From NCBI RefSeq assembly GCF_004364325.1, contig NZ_SOCP01000025.1, positions 1 through 64,000 of the forward strand: 64,000 nucleotides of DNA, given 5' to 3'. A program made the position numbers and the translations under genes. A model generated the notes under the pieces. The model was given only the letters and a program-made list of their open reading frames with translations, searched no databases and was not told the origin of the DNA. Position 1 is the first letter of the stretch. Each line of letters starts with the position of its first letter. Of the stretch, positions 1 through 7,764 are shown piece by piece. The stretch comes from Actinophytocola oryzae. GTDB taxonomy: Bacteria; Actinomycetota; Actinomycetes; Mycobacteriales; Pseudonocardiaceae.

Positions 1-169
1 CTGCGCGAGCGAAGCGAGCCCAGGGACTTCCGCGCGCAGGAGGGAAGACGCCGGGTAAAGGCCCGCTCACCGCGAGCGGAGCGAGCCAATGTCACAGCCC
101 GCTCACCCGCGAGCGGAGCGAGCCAATGTCACAGCCCGCTCACCCGCGAGCGGAGCGAGCCAATGTCAC
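1..169 (+). repeat. 138-bp repeat family, locus C (partial unit plus two 37-bp tails)
   Basis: The window opens inside a unit of the repeat family also seen at 21562-21893 and 33608-34298. The right hairpin arm CAGGGACTTCC and the tail ending GAGCGAGCCAATGTCAC are present. After the first tail (ending at 95), the terminal 37 bp is repeated twice more: GTCACAGCCC begins at 91 and 128 with GTCACAGC again at 165. The 37-bp period is not a multiple of three, unlike the 138-bp unit elsewhere. The last copy overlaps the 3' end of proS, whose TGA stop (140-142, minus strand) lies inside it. Confidence 0.9.
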
Positions 170-1903
170 AGCATTCAGGTGTGCCACGGCGTCGTCCACG
201 GCTACCTCCGTGCGTTCGCCGGTGCGTCGGTCCTTGACCTCCACGACCCCGTTGGCGAGTCCCCTGCCCACGACCACGATCGTCGGCACTCCGATGAGGT
301 CGGCATCCGCGAACTTGACGCCCGGCATGGACGTGCGGTCGTCGAGCAGCACCGACAGGCCCGCGGCGTCGAGGGCGGCGGCCAGCTTCTCGCCGCCGGC
401 ACGGATCTCGTCGGTCTTGCCCGCGATCACGACGTGGACGTCCGCGGGCGCGACCTCGCGGGGCCAGATCAGCCCGTGCTCGTCGTAGGACTGCTCGGCG
501 ATCACGGCGACCAGCCTGGACACGCCCACACCGTAGGAGCCCATGGTGATCCGGATCGGCTTGCTGTCCGCCCCGAGCGCGTCGAGCGAGAACGCGTCCG
601 CGTACTTTCGGCCCAGCTGGAAGATGTGGCCGATCTCGATGCCACGCGCGGCGACGAGCGTGCCCTTGCCGTCCGGCGAGGGGTCGCCCTCACGCACCTC
701 GGCCGCCTCGATCACGCCGTCCGGCGTGAAGTCCCGCCCGACGACCAGGTCCACGACGTGGTGGTCCGCCTTGTCCGCACCGGTCACCCACGCGGTGCCG
801 GTGACGACGCGGGGATCGGCGAGGTAGCGAACCCCGTTCTCCTGCAACGCCTTGGGGCCGATGTAGCCCTTCACGAGGAAGGAGTTGGCCGCGAAGTCGG
901 CCTCCTCGAGGATCGCGACCGCGCGGGGCTCCAGGCCTGCCTCGAGCCGCTTCATGTCGACCTCGCGGTCACCCGGCACGGCGACGGCCAGCAGCTCCCA
1001 CTTGTCCTCGCCGGGGGCGCGGGTCTTCAGCAGGACGTTCTTCAGCGTGTCCGCCGCGGTGAACGTCCTGCCGAGGTCGGCCTTGTTGAGGAAGGTGACC
1101 AGCGACTCGATGGTCGGCGTGTCGGGCGTGTGGTGCACCTGCGCCGCGGGCTTGTCCTCGATGGACTGTGCGGGCGGCACGGGCGTGTGCACGGCCTCCA
1201 CGTTGGCCGCGTAGCCGGACTCCGTGCTGCGCACGAACGTGTCCTCGCCCGTGTCGGCCTCGGCGAGGAACTCCTCGGACGCGGACCCGCCCATCGCACC
1301 GGACATGGCCGACACGATCACGTACTTCAGGCCAAGCCGGTCGAAGATCCTGATGTAGGCGTCGCGGTGCTTGTAGTAGCTCACCGACTGCCCGTCGTCG
1401 TCCAGGTCGAACGAGTACGAGTCCTTCATGAGGAACTCGCGGCCACGCAGGATGCCCGCGCGGGGCCGCGCCTCGTCCCGGTACTTCGTCTGGATCTGGT
1501 ACAGGGTGACGGGGTAGTCCTTGTACGAGCTGTACTCGCCCTTCACGGTGAGCGTGAACAGCTCCTCGTGCGTGGGGCCGAGGAGGTAGTCGGCCTTCTT
1601 GCGGTCCTTGAGGCGGAAGATGTTGTCGCCGTACTCGGTCCAGCGGCCGGTGGCCTCGTAGGGCTCGCGGGGCAGCAGCGCGGGGAACTGGATCTCCTGC
1701 GCACCCATCGCGTCCATCTCCTCGCGGACGACGCGCTCGATGTTCCGCAGGACCCGCAGGCCGAGCGGCAGCCAGGAGAAGCCGCCCGGTGCCACGCGGC
1801 GGACGTACCCGGCGCGGACCAGCAACCTGTGGCTGGGCACCTCGGCGTCCGCCGGATCCTCACGCAGTGTGCGCAGGAACAGCGACGACATCCTGGTGAT
1901 CAC
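140..1903 (-). CDS. proS: Prolyl-tRNA synthetase
   Basis: Class II aminoacyl-tRNA synthetase charging tRNA-Pro in the cytoplasm. The protein of 587 aa begins (V)ITRMSSLFLRTLRED, as mycobacterial ProRS does, and carries the motif 2 region YRDEARPRAGILRGREF near residue 145, a bacterial-type editing insertion in the middle (about 225-390) and a C-terminal anticodon-binding domain. I chose the GTG at 1903 because GAGGAG lies 7 nt upstream and the N-terminus fits the family. The last residues, VTLARSARG, and the stop codon are encoded by the antisense of the repeat tail at locus C, so the native C-terminus seems to have been replaced or extended by a few residues. Function is secure; the tail is the odd part. 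Confidence 0.97.
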   Translation of the reverse strand: MITRMSSLFLRTLREDPADAEVPSHRLLVRAGYVRRVAPGGFSWLPLGLRVLRNIERVVREEMDAMGAQEIQFPALLPREPYEATGRWTEYGDNIFRLKDRKKADYLLGPTHEELFTLTVKGEYSSYKDYPVTLYQIQTKYRDEARPRAGILRGREFLMKDSYSFDLDDDGQSVSYYKHRDAYIRIFDRLGLKYVIVSAMSGAMGGSASEEFLAEADTGEDTFVRSTESGYAANVEAVHTPVPPAQSIEDKPAAQVHHTPDTPTIESLVTFLNKADLGRTFTAADTLKNVLLKTRAPGEDKWELLAVAVPGDREVDMKRLEAGLEPRAVAILEEADFAANSFLVKGYIGPKALQENGVRYLADPRVVTGTAWVTGADKADHHVVDLVVGRDFTPDGVIEAAEVREGDPSPDGKGTLVAARGIEIGHIFQLGRKYADAFSLDALGADSKPIRITMGSYGVGVSRLVAVIAEQSYDEHGLIWPREVAPADVHVVIAGKTDEIRAGGEKLAAALDAAGLSVLLDDRTSMPGVKFADADLIGVPTIVVVGRGLANGVVEVKDRRTGERTEVAVDDAVAHLNAVTLARSARG

Positions 1904-1970
1904 GGCATTACTCCTCGGATGGGAAACGTGCAGCAAGGGTAGTGAACGCCGCCCGGTCGACGCATGCGGG

Positions 1971-2945
1971 TTACGCCGGGCGCTCTCCCGCCGCCGGGCG
2001 GACCAGCCGCTCCTCGGTCACGATGGCGGTCACCAGGTCGGCGGGCGTGACGTCGAACGCGAGGTTGAGGGTCGCCGTCTCGGGCAGGGCGCCGAGGATC
2101 TCCCTGCCGTCACGCACCTCGATCTCGACGTCCGCGCCGGACGCCAGCGCCGGGTCGATGGTCGACTCGGGCGCGGCGACCACGAACGGCACACCGGCGC
2201 GGGCCGCCGCGAGCGCCAGCGGGTAGGTGCCGATCTTGTTGACGACGTCGCCGTTGGCGGTGATGCGGTCCGCGCCGACGACGACCGCGTCGGCGAGTCC
2301 CCTGGCCAGGACGCTCGGGCCGGCGGAGTCGACGACGAGGGTGTGTTCGACCCCCATGCCCGCCAGCTCCCACGTGGTGAGGCGGGCGCCCTGGAGCAGC
2401 GGACGGGTCTCGTCGACGTAGACGTGGCGGAGGTTGCCGCGTTCGTGCAGGGAGCGGACGACGCCGAGCGCGGTGCCCCACTCCACGCAGGCGAGCGCGC
2501 CCGCGTTGCAGTGCGTCTGTATCGCCATGACGCCGTCGACGTGCCGGGCGAGGAAGTCCGCGCCACGCTCGCCGAGTGCCCTGTTGCGGGCGGCGTCCGT
2601 CTCGAGGAGGTCGACGGCCGCGGCGAGCACGGCGTCCTCGCCGTCGGGCAGCCTTTCGAGCACCCGGTCCACGCCCCACGCGAGGTTGACCGCGGTCGGC
2701 CGCGCGGCCCGCAGTGCGGCCAGGTCGCGGTCCCGGTGCGGGGGTGTGTCGCGGACCGCCATGGCCGCTCCCAACGCGCCGGCCACCCCCAGTGCCGGCG
2801 CCCCCCGGATGGCTAGTCGCCTGATCGCGTCGACCAGGTCCTCCACGGTGAAGATCTCCATGATCACGACTTCGGTGGGTAGCTTCGTCTGGTCGATGGC
2901 CACGATGTGGTGGTCCTGCCAGTCAATGGTGCGCACGACACCCAT
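1971..2945 (-). CDS. mtnA: S-methyl-5-thioribose-1-phosphate isomerase
   Basis: Converts methylthioribose 1-phosphate to methylthioribulose 1-phosphate in methionine salvage. The 324-aa protein has the eIF2B-like fold signature: RGAPALGVAGALG near residue 43, the active-site cysteine in THCNAGALA, and VVGADRITANGDVVNKIGTYPLA. Length is usual for the family. No other salvage gene is adjacent. It is divergent from the VOC gene with about 30 bp between them, so their promoters must overlap. The ATG at 2945 has no strong ribosome site, and a GTG three codons downstream is possible. Confidence 0.93.
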   Translation of the reverse strand: MGVVRTIDWQDHHIVAIDQTKLPTEVVIMEIFTVEDLVDAIRRLAIRGAPALGVAGALGAAMAVRDTPPHRDRDLAALRAARPTAVNLAWGVDRVLERLPDGEDAVLAAAVDLLETDAARNRALGERGADFLARHVDGVMAIQTHCNAGALACVEWGTALGVVRSLHERGNLRHVYVDETRPLLQGARLTTWELAGMGVEHTLVVDSAGPSVLARGLADAVVVGADRITANGDVVNKIGTYPLALAAARAGVPFVVAAPESTIDPALASGADVEIEVRDGREILGALPETATLNLAFDVTPADLVTAIVTEERLVRPAAGERPA

Positions 2946-2977
2946 TTTTGTCGGTGTCCGCCCGTAGCGTGCCGGGC

Positions 2978-3334
2978 ATGAACCTGAACATGGGTGGAGT
3001 CGTCATCGACTGCGCCGAACCACGGGAGCTCGCGGAGTTCTGGACCAGGGCCCTCGGCCTGGAGGTCGTGCTCGACGCCGACGGGGAGTTCCTGGCGCTG
3101 CGGACCCCGGGGAGCACCGACGGACTGTACCTGGGGCTGCAGAAGGTGCCGGAGGACAAGGTCGGGAAGAACCGGGTGCACCTGGACCTGAGCACCTCGA
3201 ACCGGCAGGACGAGGTCGCGCGGCTGGTGGCGCTCGGCGCGACCGAGGGCGAGAGCTTCGAGGTCTCCGGGCTCGCGTGGACGGTCTTACACGACCCGGT
3301 GGGCAACGAGTTCTGCGTCGGCTCGCACAGCTGA
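2978..3334 (+). CDS. VOC-family (glyoxalase-like) protein
   Basis: A small 118-aa vicinal-oxygen-chelate protein. It opens GGVVIDCAEPRELAEFWTRALG, the typical first strand and helix of a glyoxalase/bleomycin-resistance repeat, and ends HDPVGNEFCVG, which carries the usual C-terminal metal-ligand region. It matches the short glyoxalase_6-like actinobacterial proteins of unknown substrate. Metal-dependent lyase, dioxygenase or binding activity cannot be told apart from sequence. The ATG at 2978 is preferred over one at 2948, which would abut the divergent mtnA start. Confidence 0.85.
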   Translation: MNLNMGGVVIDCAEPRELAEFWTRALGLEVVLDADGEFLALRTPGSTDGLYLGLQKVPEDKVGKNRVHLDLSTSNRQDEVARLVALGATEGESFEVSGLAWTVLHDPVGNEFCVGSHS

Positions 3335-3397
3335 CGGTAATTCGGTTGCGGTGCGGTGGTGGAGCCTGGAAGTGTTCTCGTCGTCGGACAGTCAGCG

Positions 3398-3416
3398 CGC
3401 CGGTGGTTCACCGGCG
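3398..3416 (+). terminator. Short strong stem-loop between VOC gene and RIO-kinase leader
   Basis: CGCCGGTG, a GTT loop, then CACCGGCG form a perfect 8-bp stem. It lies 63 bp after the VOC stop and 20 bp before a small open frame with a strong ribosome-binding site. No U-tract follows, so it may be a terminator, an attenuator or an operator. Confidence 0.45.
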
Positions 3417-3435
3417 GACGTCAGGGAGGTGCCAG

Positions 3436-3489
3436 ATGGCTAACAAGGTCGCCTGGACGTGGCACACCCGCGTCCGCTCGCCCCGCTGA
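3436..3489 (+). CDS. Possible 17-aa leader peptide upstream of RIO kinase
   Basis: A short frame, MANKVAWTWHTRVRSPR, begins at ATG 3436 and stops at 3489. GGGAGGTG lies 4-5 nt upstream, a better ribosome-binding site than most large genes here have. It sits 71 bp before the RIO kinase start, downstream of a strong hairpin. Two Trp and several Arg codons give no clear amino-acid attenuation theme. It could be a leader peptide, an independent small protein, or chance; comparison with related genomes would decide. Confidence 0.4.
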   Translation: MANKVAWTWHTRVRSPR

Positions 3490-3560
3490 CGAGGCTCGTC
3501 TGTCGCTGACACACGCCTTGGTGGGGCGTCACTTTCCCTTGCTCTGAGGAGAACCCACCA

Positions 3561-4577
3561 GTGCGTCTGCACGACATCGAAGACTTCTTTGACGACGAGA
3601 GCGCCTACGACGACCGCCGTTCGCGCCCCCGCAAACCGAAACGCAGCGAGAACGAGGCTCAGGACCGTGCAGTCCCGGCCGACCTCGGCGACGGGGTGTT
3701 CGACCCGCAGTCACCACGCTCGGGCCGCCTGACCGAGGCGGAGAAGGCCCGGCTGGCGCTCGTGCGCGAGAGCGCGCTCGCCGGTCCACCCCTGCCACCC
3801 GGTGCCGACCGGTGGTCCACCTGGGGCGACGGCGAGCAGGGTCCGCACCCGAGGCCGAAATGGGTGGTCACCGAGCTGGCGGCCGCGGACAGCGAGCTGG
3901 GCATCCTGAAGACCGGCAAGGAGGCCGACGTCTTCCTGCTCGAGCGTGCCGTCCCGGACACCGACCAGGGCTGCCTGATGGCGGCGAAGCGCTACCGCTC
4001 CAACGAGCACCGGCTGTTCCACCGGGACGCCGGCTATCTCGAGGGCAGGCGGATGCGCCGCAGCCGCGAGATGCGCGCGATCGCGAACCGGACGTCCTTC
4101 GGCCGCAACCTGATCGCCGAGCAGTGGGCGGTGGCCGAGTTCGCCGCCCTGTCCCGGCTGTGGTCGCTGGGTGCCCCGGTGCCCTACCCGGTCCAGCGCA
4201 GCGGCACCGAGCTGCTGATGGAGTACCTGGGCGACGAGGACGGCATGGCCGCACCCCGGCTCGCCGAGCTGCGGCCGGACGGCGACGAGCTGCTCGACCT
4301 GTGGCACCAGCTGGTCGACGTGCTGTCCCTGCTCGCGAGCGAGGGACTGACCCACGGCGACCTGTCGGCCTTCAACCTCCTCGTCCACGGCACGCGGCTG
4401 ATGCTCATCGACCTGCCGCAGATCGTGGACCTGGTGGCCAACCCCCGCGGTCTCGAGTTCCTGGGAAGGGACGTCGCGAACGTGGCGGCCTGGTTCCAGG
4501 CGAGGGGCCTGCCGGAAGAAACCGCCAACCCGATGGCGTTGACAGAGGAGCTGATCGCGACGGCCGGACTGGACTGA
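3561..4577 (+). CDS. RIO1-family atypical serine protein kinase
   Basis: A 338-aa RIO-type kinase. After an acidic and basic N-terminus (about 1-85), the ATP-binding segment ILKTGKEADVFLLE (near 115) matches the RIO signature STGKEA, followed by the lysine strand MAAKRYRS. The catalytic loop THGDLSAFNLLV (near 264) and the metal-binding LIDLPQ (near 280) are intact, so it should be active. RIO1 proteins in eukaryotes and archaea act in small-subunit ribosome maturation; the bacterial role is not established. AGGAGAACCCACC precedes the GTG start at 3561. It is followed by a 28-bp palindrome. Confidence 0.9.
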   Translation: MRLHDIEDFFDDESAYDDRRSRPRKPKRSENEAQDRAVPADLGDGVFDPQSPRSGRLTEAEKARLALVRESALAGPPLPPGADRWSTWGDGEQGPHPRPKWVVTELAAADSELGILKTGKEADVFLLERAVPDTDQGCLMAAKRYRSNEHRLFHRDAGYLEGRRMRRSREMRAIANRTSFGRNLIAEQWAVAEFAALSRLWSLGAPVPYPVQRSGTELLMEYLGDEDGMAAPRLAELRPDGDELLDLWHQLVDVLSLLASEGLTHGDLSAFNLLVHGTRLMLIDLPQIVDLVANPRGLEFLGRDVANVAAWFQARGLPEETANPMALTEELIATAGLD

Positions 4578-4660
4578 CCGCGACACGAGCCGGGGAAGGT
4601 GAACTCCGCCGGCCGGCCACGTGCCGGTCGGCGGGGGCTACAGGGAACTCCTCACCCGGC

Positions 4661-4688
4661 ACGTTCGACACACCGGTGTGTCGAACGT
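4661..4688. promoter_or_regulatory. Perfect 28-bp palindrome
   Basis: Two 14-base arms, ACGTTCGACACACC and its exact complement GGTGTGTCGAACGT, abut with no spacer. It lies about 85 bp after the RIO kinase stop and 340 bp before the DEAD-box helicase start. In RNA it would make a 12-bp stem with a CCGG loop, but no U-tract follows. Perfect dyad symmetry suggests a regulator-binding site or a bidirectional terminator. Confidence 0.6.
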
Positions 4689-4803
4689 CATGATCTGGAT
4701 CCACCAGCACCGCCACCGGGTCGGAACCACGGTCTGGCGGCCCGCTCAGGGGGTAGGCCGCCAGGCCGCGAGCCGAGCGGGAACAGGTGGGTCGGGTCCG
4801 GTG

Positions 4804-4835
4804 TTGCACAGGCCGGTCACTGAATCGAGTACGAT
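4804..4835 (+). promoter_or_regulatory. Candidate promoter of the DEAD-box helicase
   Basis: TACGAT at 4830-4835 matches the actinobacterial -10 pattern TAnnnT. TTGCAC at 4804-4809 could be the -35, but the 20-bp spacing is long. A start near 4842 would leave a leader of roughly 160 nt before the GTG at 5004. Confidence 0.4.
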
Positions 4836-4841
4836 AGTGAT

Positions 4842-5003
4842 CGCATCGCGAGTGGACCCAGTGCCGCTCCCGCGCCCGGCCCAGGCCGGTTCGGCGACAG
4901 CGATGCCCACCTTGCACTTCGGCGCAACGTGCGCCGGGCCCGTCCGTGCCCCTGTCCTCCCTGTCAGGGCCTCCGAGACGTGCCATGTCCCGAGAGGACC
5001 TTT
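4842..5003 (+). promoter_or_regulatory. Long 5' leader of DEAD-box RNA helicase mRNA
   Basis: About 160 bp without a plausible gene between the predicted start and the helicase GTG. It contains a small hairpin GGCGCA-ACG-TGCGCC (near 4920) and further GC-rich pairing segments. Long structured leaders are common for cold-shock-type RNA helicase genes, so post-transcriptional control is plausible but unproven. Confidence 0.35.
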
Positions 5004-6467
5004 GTGACGACCATGCATGACCGGTCGGCTGGCCACAGCCACCGCAACCACCGCAAGCCGCGCAACCGCGTCGGCGGCGGTACCCCCACCCGGCATCCCC
5101 GCGTGAGCCACACGCAGCCGGTGCTCGAAGACATCCCGAACACCCCGATCCCCGACGTCGACACGTTCGACGAGCTGGGGGTCCCCCGCAAGCTGTCGGC
5201 CGCGCTGGCCGAGGCGGGCATCATCAAGCCGTTCCCCATCCAGGCCGCGACGCTGCCCGACGCGCTCGCGGGCCGGGACGTGCTCGGCCGCGCGCAGACC
5301 GGCTCCGGCAAGACGCTGGCGTTCGGCCTCGCACTGCTGGCCCGCCTCGACGGCGGCAAGACCCGGCCCAAGCACCCCCGGGCGATCATCCTCGTGCCGA
5401 CCCGTGAACTCGCCATGCAGGTCAGCGAGGCGCTGTCCCCGCTGGCCCGCTCGCTCGGCCTGTGGTGCCGCACGGTCGTGGGCGGCCTGTCGTTCGTCAA
5501 GCAGGTCGACCAGCTCCGCCGGGGCGTCGACCTGTTGATCGCGACGCCGGGACGGCTGTCCGACCACGTCCGCCAGGGCACCTGCGTGCTCGACGAGGTC
5601 CAGTTCACCGCGCTGGACGAGGCCGACCAGATGGCGGACATGGGCTTCATGCCGCAGGTCCGCGCCATCCTCGACCTCACGCCGGTCGGTCAGCGCATGC
5701 TGTTCTCCGCCACGCTGGACGGCGACGTCCGGCAGTTGGTCGAGCGTTACCTGCACGACCCGGTGACGCACTCGGTGCAGCCCGCCACGGCGAGCGTGGA
5801 GACCATGGACCACCACGTGCTACTGGTGTCCAAGGACGACAAGCCCGCGGTGATCGCGGAGATGGCCGCCCGTGAGGGTCGCACCATCCTGTTCCTGCGC
5901 ACGAAGCACCACGTGGACCGCCTGACCGCGAAGCTGCGGTCGATCGGCGTCAACGCGGGCGCACTGCACGGCGGCAAGACTCAGGGCGCGCGCAACCGCG
6001 TCCTGGACGACTTCCGCGAGGGCACGCTGCCCGTGCTGGTCGCCACAGACGTCGCGGCCCGCGGCATCCACGTCGACGGCGTCAGCCTGGTCGTCCACGT
6101 CGACCCGCCCGCCGACTCGAAGGCGTACCTGCACCGGGCAGGCCGCACGGCCCGCGCGGGCGAGTCGGGCACGGTGGTCACGATCGCGACGCACCAGGAG
6201 CGCCGGACCGTGTTCCGCATGACCGAGCAGGCAGGCGTGCGCCCGACGAGCACGAAGGTCAGCCCGGGCAACGACGACCTGGTCCGCATCACGGGCGCCC
6301 GCATCCCGAGTGGCGAACCGATCGTGGAGCAGGAGCGCGCCAAGCGCCCGCCGCGTGCCCGCACAGGCGGCGGTGGCTACCGCGGCCAGGGCGGCCAAGG
6401 TGGCCAAGGTGGCCAAGGTGGCGCTCGCAAGCGCTTCACCCCACGCCGCGCCCGCACCGAGCGCTAA
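5004..6467 (+). CDS. DEAD-box ATP-dependent RNA helicase
   Basis: A 487-aa RhlE-like helicase that unwinds RNA duplexes in ribosome assembly or mRNA turnover. It has the Q motif (PFPIQAATLPDALAGRD), Walker A AQTGSGKT (about 97-104), PTRELAMQ, TPGR, DEAD within ALDEADQMADMGF (about 205), SAT (about 235), VATDVAARGIHVDGV and HRAGRTARAG (about 376). The C-terminal tail is basic with four GQG(G) repeats, an RNA-binding low-complexity tail. GTG 5004 is chosen because GAGAGGA is just upstream; ATG 5013 is an alternative. Its stop overlaps the convergent cysG stop by 4 bp. Confidence 0.95.
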   Translation: MTTMHDRSAGHSHRNHRKPRNRVGGGTPTRHPRVSHTQPVLEDIPNTPIPDVDTFDELGVPRKLSAALAEAGIIKPFPIQAATLPDALAGRDVLGRAQTGSGKTLAFGLALLARLDGGKTRPKHPRAIILVPTRELAMQVSEALSPLARSLGLWCRTVVGGLSFVKQVDQLRRGVDLLIATPGRLSDHVRQGTCVLDEVQFTALDEADQMADMGFMPQVRAILDLTPVGQRMLFSATLDGDVRQLVERYLHDPVTHSVQPATASVETMDHHVLLVSKDDKPAVIAEMAAREGRTILFLRTKHHVDRLTAKLRSIGVNAGALHGGKTQGARNRVLDDFREGTLPVLVATDVAARGIHVDGVSLVVHVDPPADSKAYLHRAGRTARAGESGTVVTIATHQERRTVFRMTEQAGVRPTSTKVSPGNDDLVRITGARIPSGEPIVEQERAKRPPRARTGGGGYRGQGGQGGQGGQGGARKRFTPRRARTER

Positions 6468-7663
6468 CTACGAAGACCGGCCACCGGCCCGATCACTATG
6501 ACGGCCGGTGGCCGAATTCCCTGGGCGACGACGTCATCGGCGACCTTGTCCAGGGTGGACCTGACGACACGCTGCCGCGCCGTGGTTCCTTCCTGAACCA
6601 CGGCGACGGGCGTGTCCTCCGGCCGGCCACCGGCCAGCAACGCCTCCGCGATCGCCCCGATCCGCTCGACGGCCATCAGCAACACGACTGTGCCCCGCAG
6701 CCTCGCGAGTGCCGGCCAGTCCACCAGCGACGCGGGATTCCCCGGCGCCACGTGCCCCGACACGACCACCACCTCGTGCGTGACCCCGCGGTGGGTCACC
6801 GGTACCCCGGCCATGGCGGGCACCCCGAACGCCGAGGTCACCCCCGGCACGACGGTGACGGGCACGTCGGCCTCCGCGCAGGCGAGCAGCTCCTCGAACC
6901 CGCGCCCGAACACGTACGGGTCGCCGCCCTTGAGCCGCACGACGAAGCGGCCCTCCCTGGCGTGCGAGACCAGCAGCGAGTTGATCGCCTCCTGCGAGGC
7001 GGAGCGCCCGTAGGGCAGCTTGGCCGCGTCGATGACCGTCACGGACGGTGACAGCTCCTCCAGCAGCGCCGCGGGTGCGAGGTGGTCGGCGATCACCACG
7101 TCCGCCAGCCCGAGCAGCCGCCGCCCCCGCACCGTGATCAGGTCCGGATCCCCCGGGCCACCCCCGACGAGCGCCACCCCGCTCGGCCGCGTGAGCTCCA
7201 CCTGGAGGTCGCCGGACCGGAGCGCGGCGAGCAGGCTGTCGCGCACGGCGGCCGACCGCCGGAAGGCACCCCCGGCGAGCACCCCGACCAGCAACCCGTC
7301 GTGGTCCCCGGTGGCCGGGGTGACGGCCGTGCCCTCGTCCCCGTCGTCGGCCCGCACGCAGAACACCCGGCGCCGCTCGGCCTCGTCGGACACGGCGGCG
7401 TTGACCCGCGCGTCGGAGGTGCAGCACAGCACGTACCAGGCGCCGTCGAGATCCCCTTCGGCGTAGGGCCGGCCGTGCCAGACGACGGCTCCGGAGGTGA
7501 CGAGTGCCTCCACGGAGGGTGTGACCTCGGGCGAGACCACCTCGACCAGTGCCCCGGACGCCACCAGCCTGGGCAGGCGCCGCTGCGCGACGGTCCCCCC
7601 GCCAACCACCACGACCCGACGCCCGGCCAGGGCCAGACCGGCCAGATAGTGCGACTCCGTCAT
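6464..7663 (-). CDS. cysG: Siroheme synthase: precorrin-2 dehydrogenase fused to uroporphyrinogen-III C-methyltransferase
   Basis: A 399-aa bifunctional enzyme making the siroheme precursor needed by sulfite and nitrite reductases, and feeding cobalamin synthesis. The N-terminal NAD-binding part (LAGRRVVVVGGGTVAQRRLPRLV, about 10-32) is the dehydrogenase/chelatase half. The C-terminal half, from about 160, is the SUMT domain: ALVGGGPGDPDLITVRGRRLL, RLKGGDPYVFGRGFEEL and VVPGVTSAFGVPAMAGVPVTHRG. In M. tuberculosis cysG also lies near proS, supporting conserved neighbourhood. ATG 7663 is clear. Confidence 0.95.
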   Translation of the reverse strand: MTESHYLAGLALAGRRVVVVGGGTVAQRRLPRLVASGALVEVVSPEVTPSVEALVTSGAVVWHGRPYAEGDLDGAWYVLCCTSDARVNAAVSDEAERRRVFCVRADDGDEGTAVTPATGDHDGLLVGVLAGGAFRRSAAVRDSLLAALRSGDLQVELTRPSGVALVGGGPGDPDLITVRGRRLLGLADVVIADHLAPAALLEELSPSVTVIDAAKLPYGRSASQEAINSLLVSHAREGRFVVRLKGGDPYVFGRGFEELLACAEADVPVTVVPGVTSAFGVPAMAGVPVTHRGVTHEVVVVSGHVAPGNPASLVDWPALARLRGTVVLLMAVERIGAIAEALLAGGRPEDTPVAVVQEGTTARQRVVRSTLDKVADDVVAQGIRPPAVIVIGPVAGLRS

Positions 7664-7718
7664 GGCGTCAGCATGCCCGAACCCGTGCCCCTCGTGGGGT
7701 CATGGTCGCCACACCACG

Positions 7719-7751
7719 AAGGGCCGCCCCCGCGGTACGGGGACGACCCTT
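7719..7751 (-). terminator. Hairpin downstream of trypsin gene
   Basis: AAGGG-CCG-CCCCCG pairs with CGGGG-ACG-ACCCTT around a 5-nt loop with two mismatches. It lies 13 bp after the stop of the minus-strand trypsin gene, and between it and the cysG start. It likely ends trypsin transcription. Confidence 0.55.
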
Positions 7752-7764
7752 GCGTCGCTCCTGC

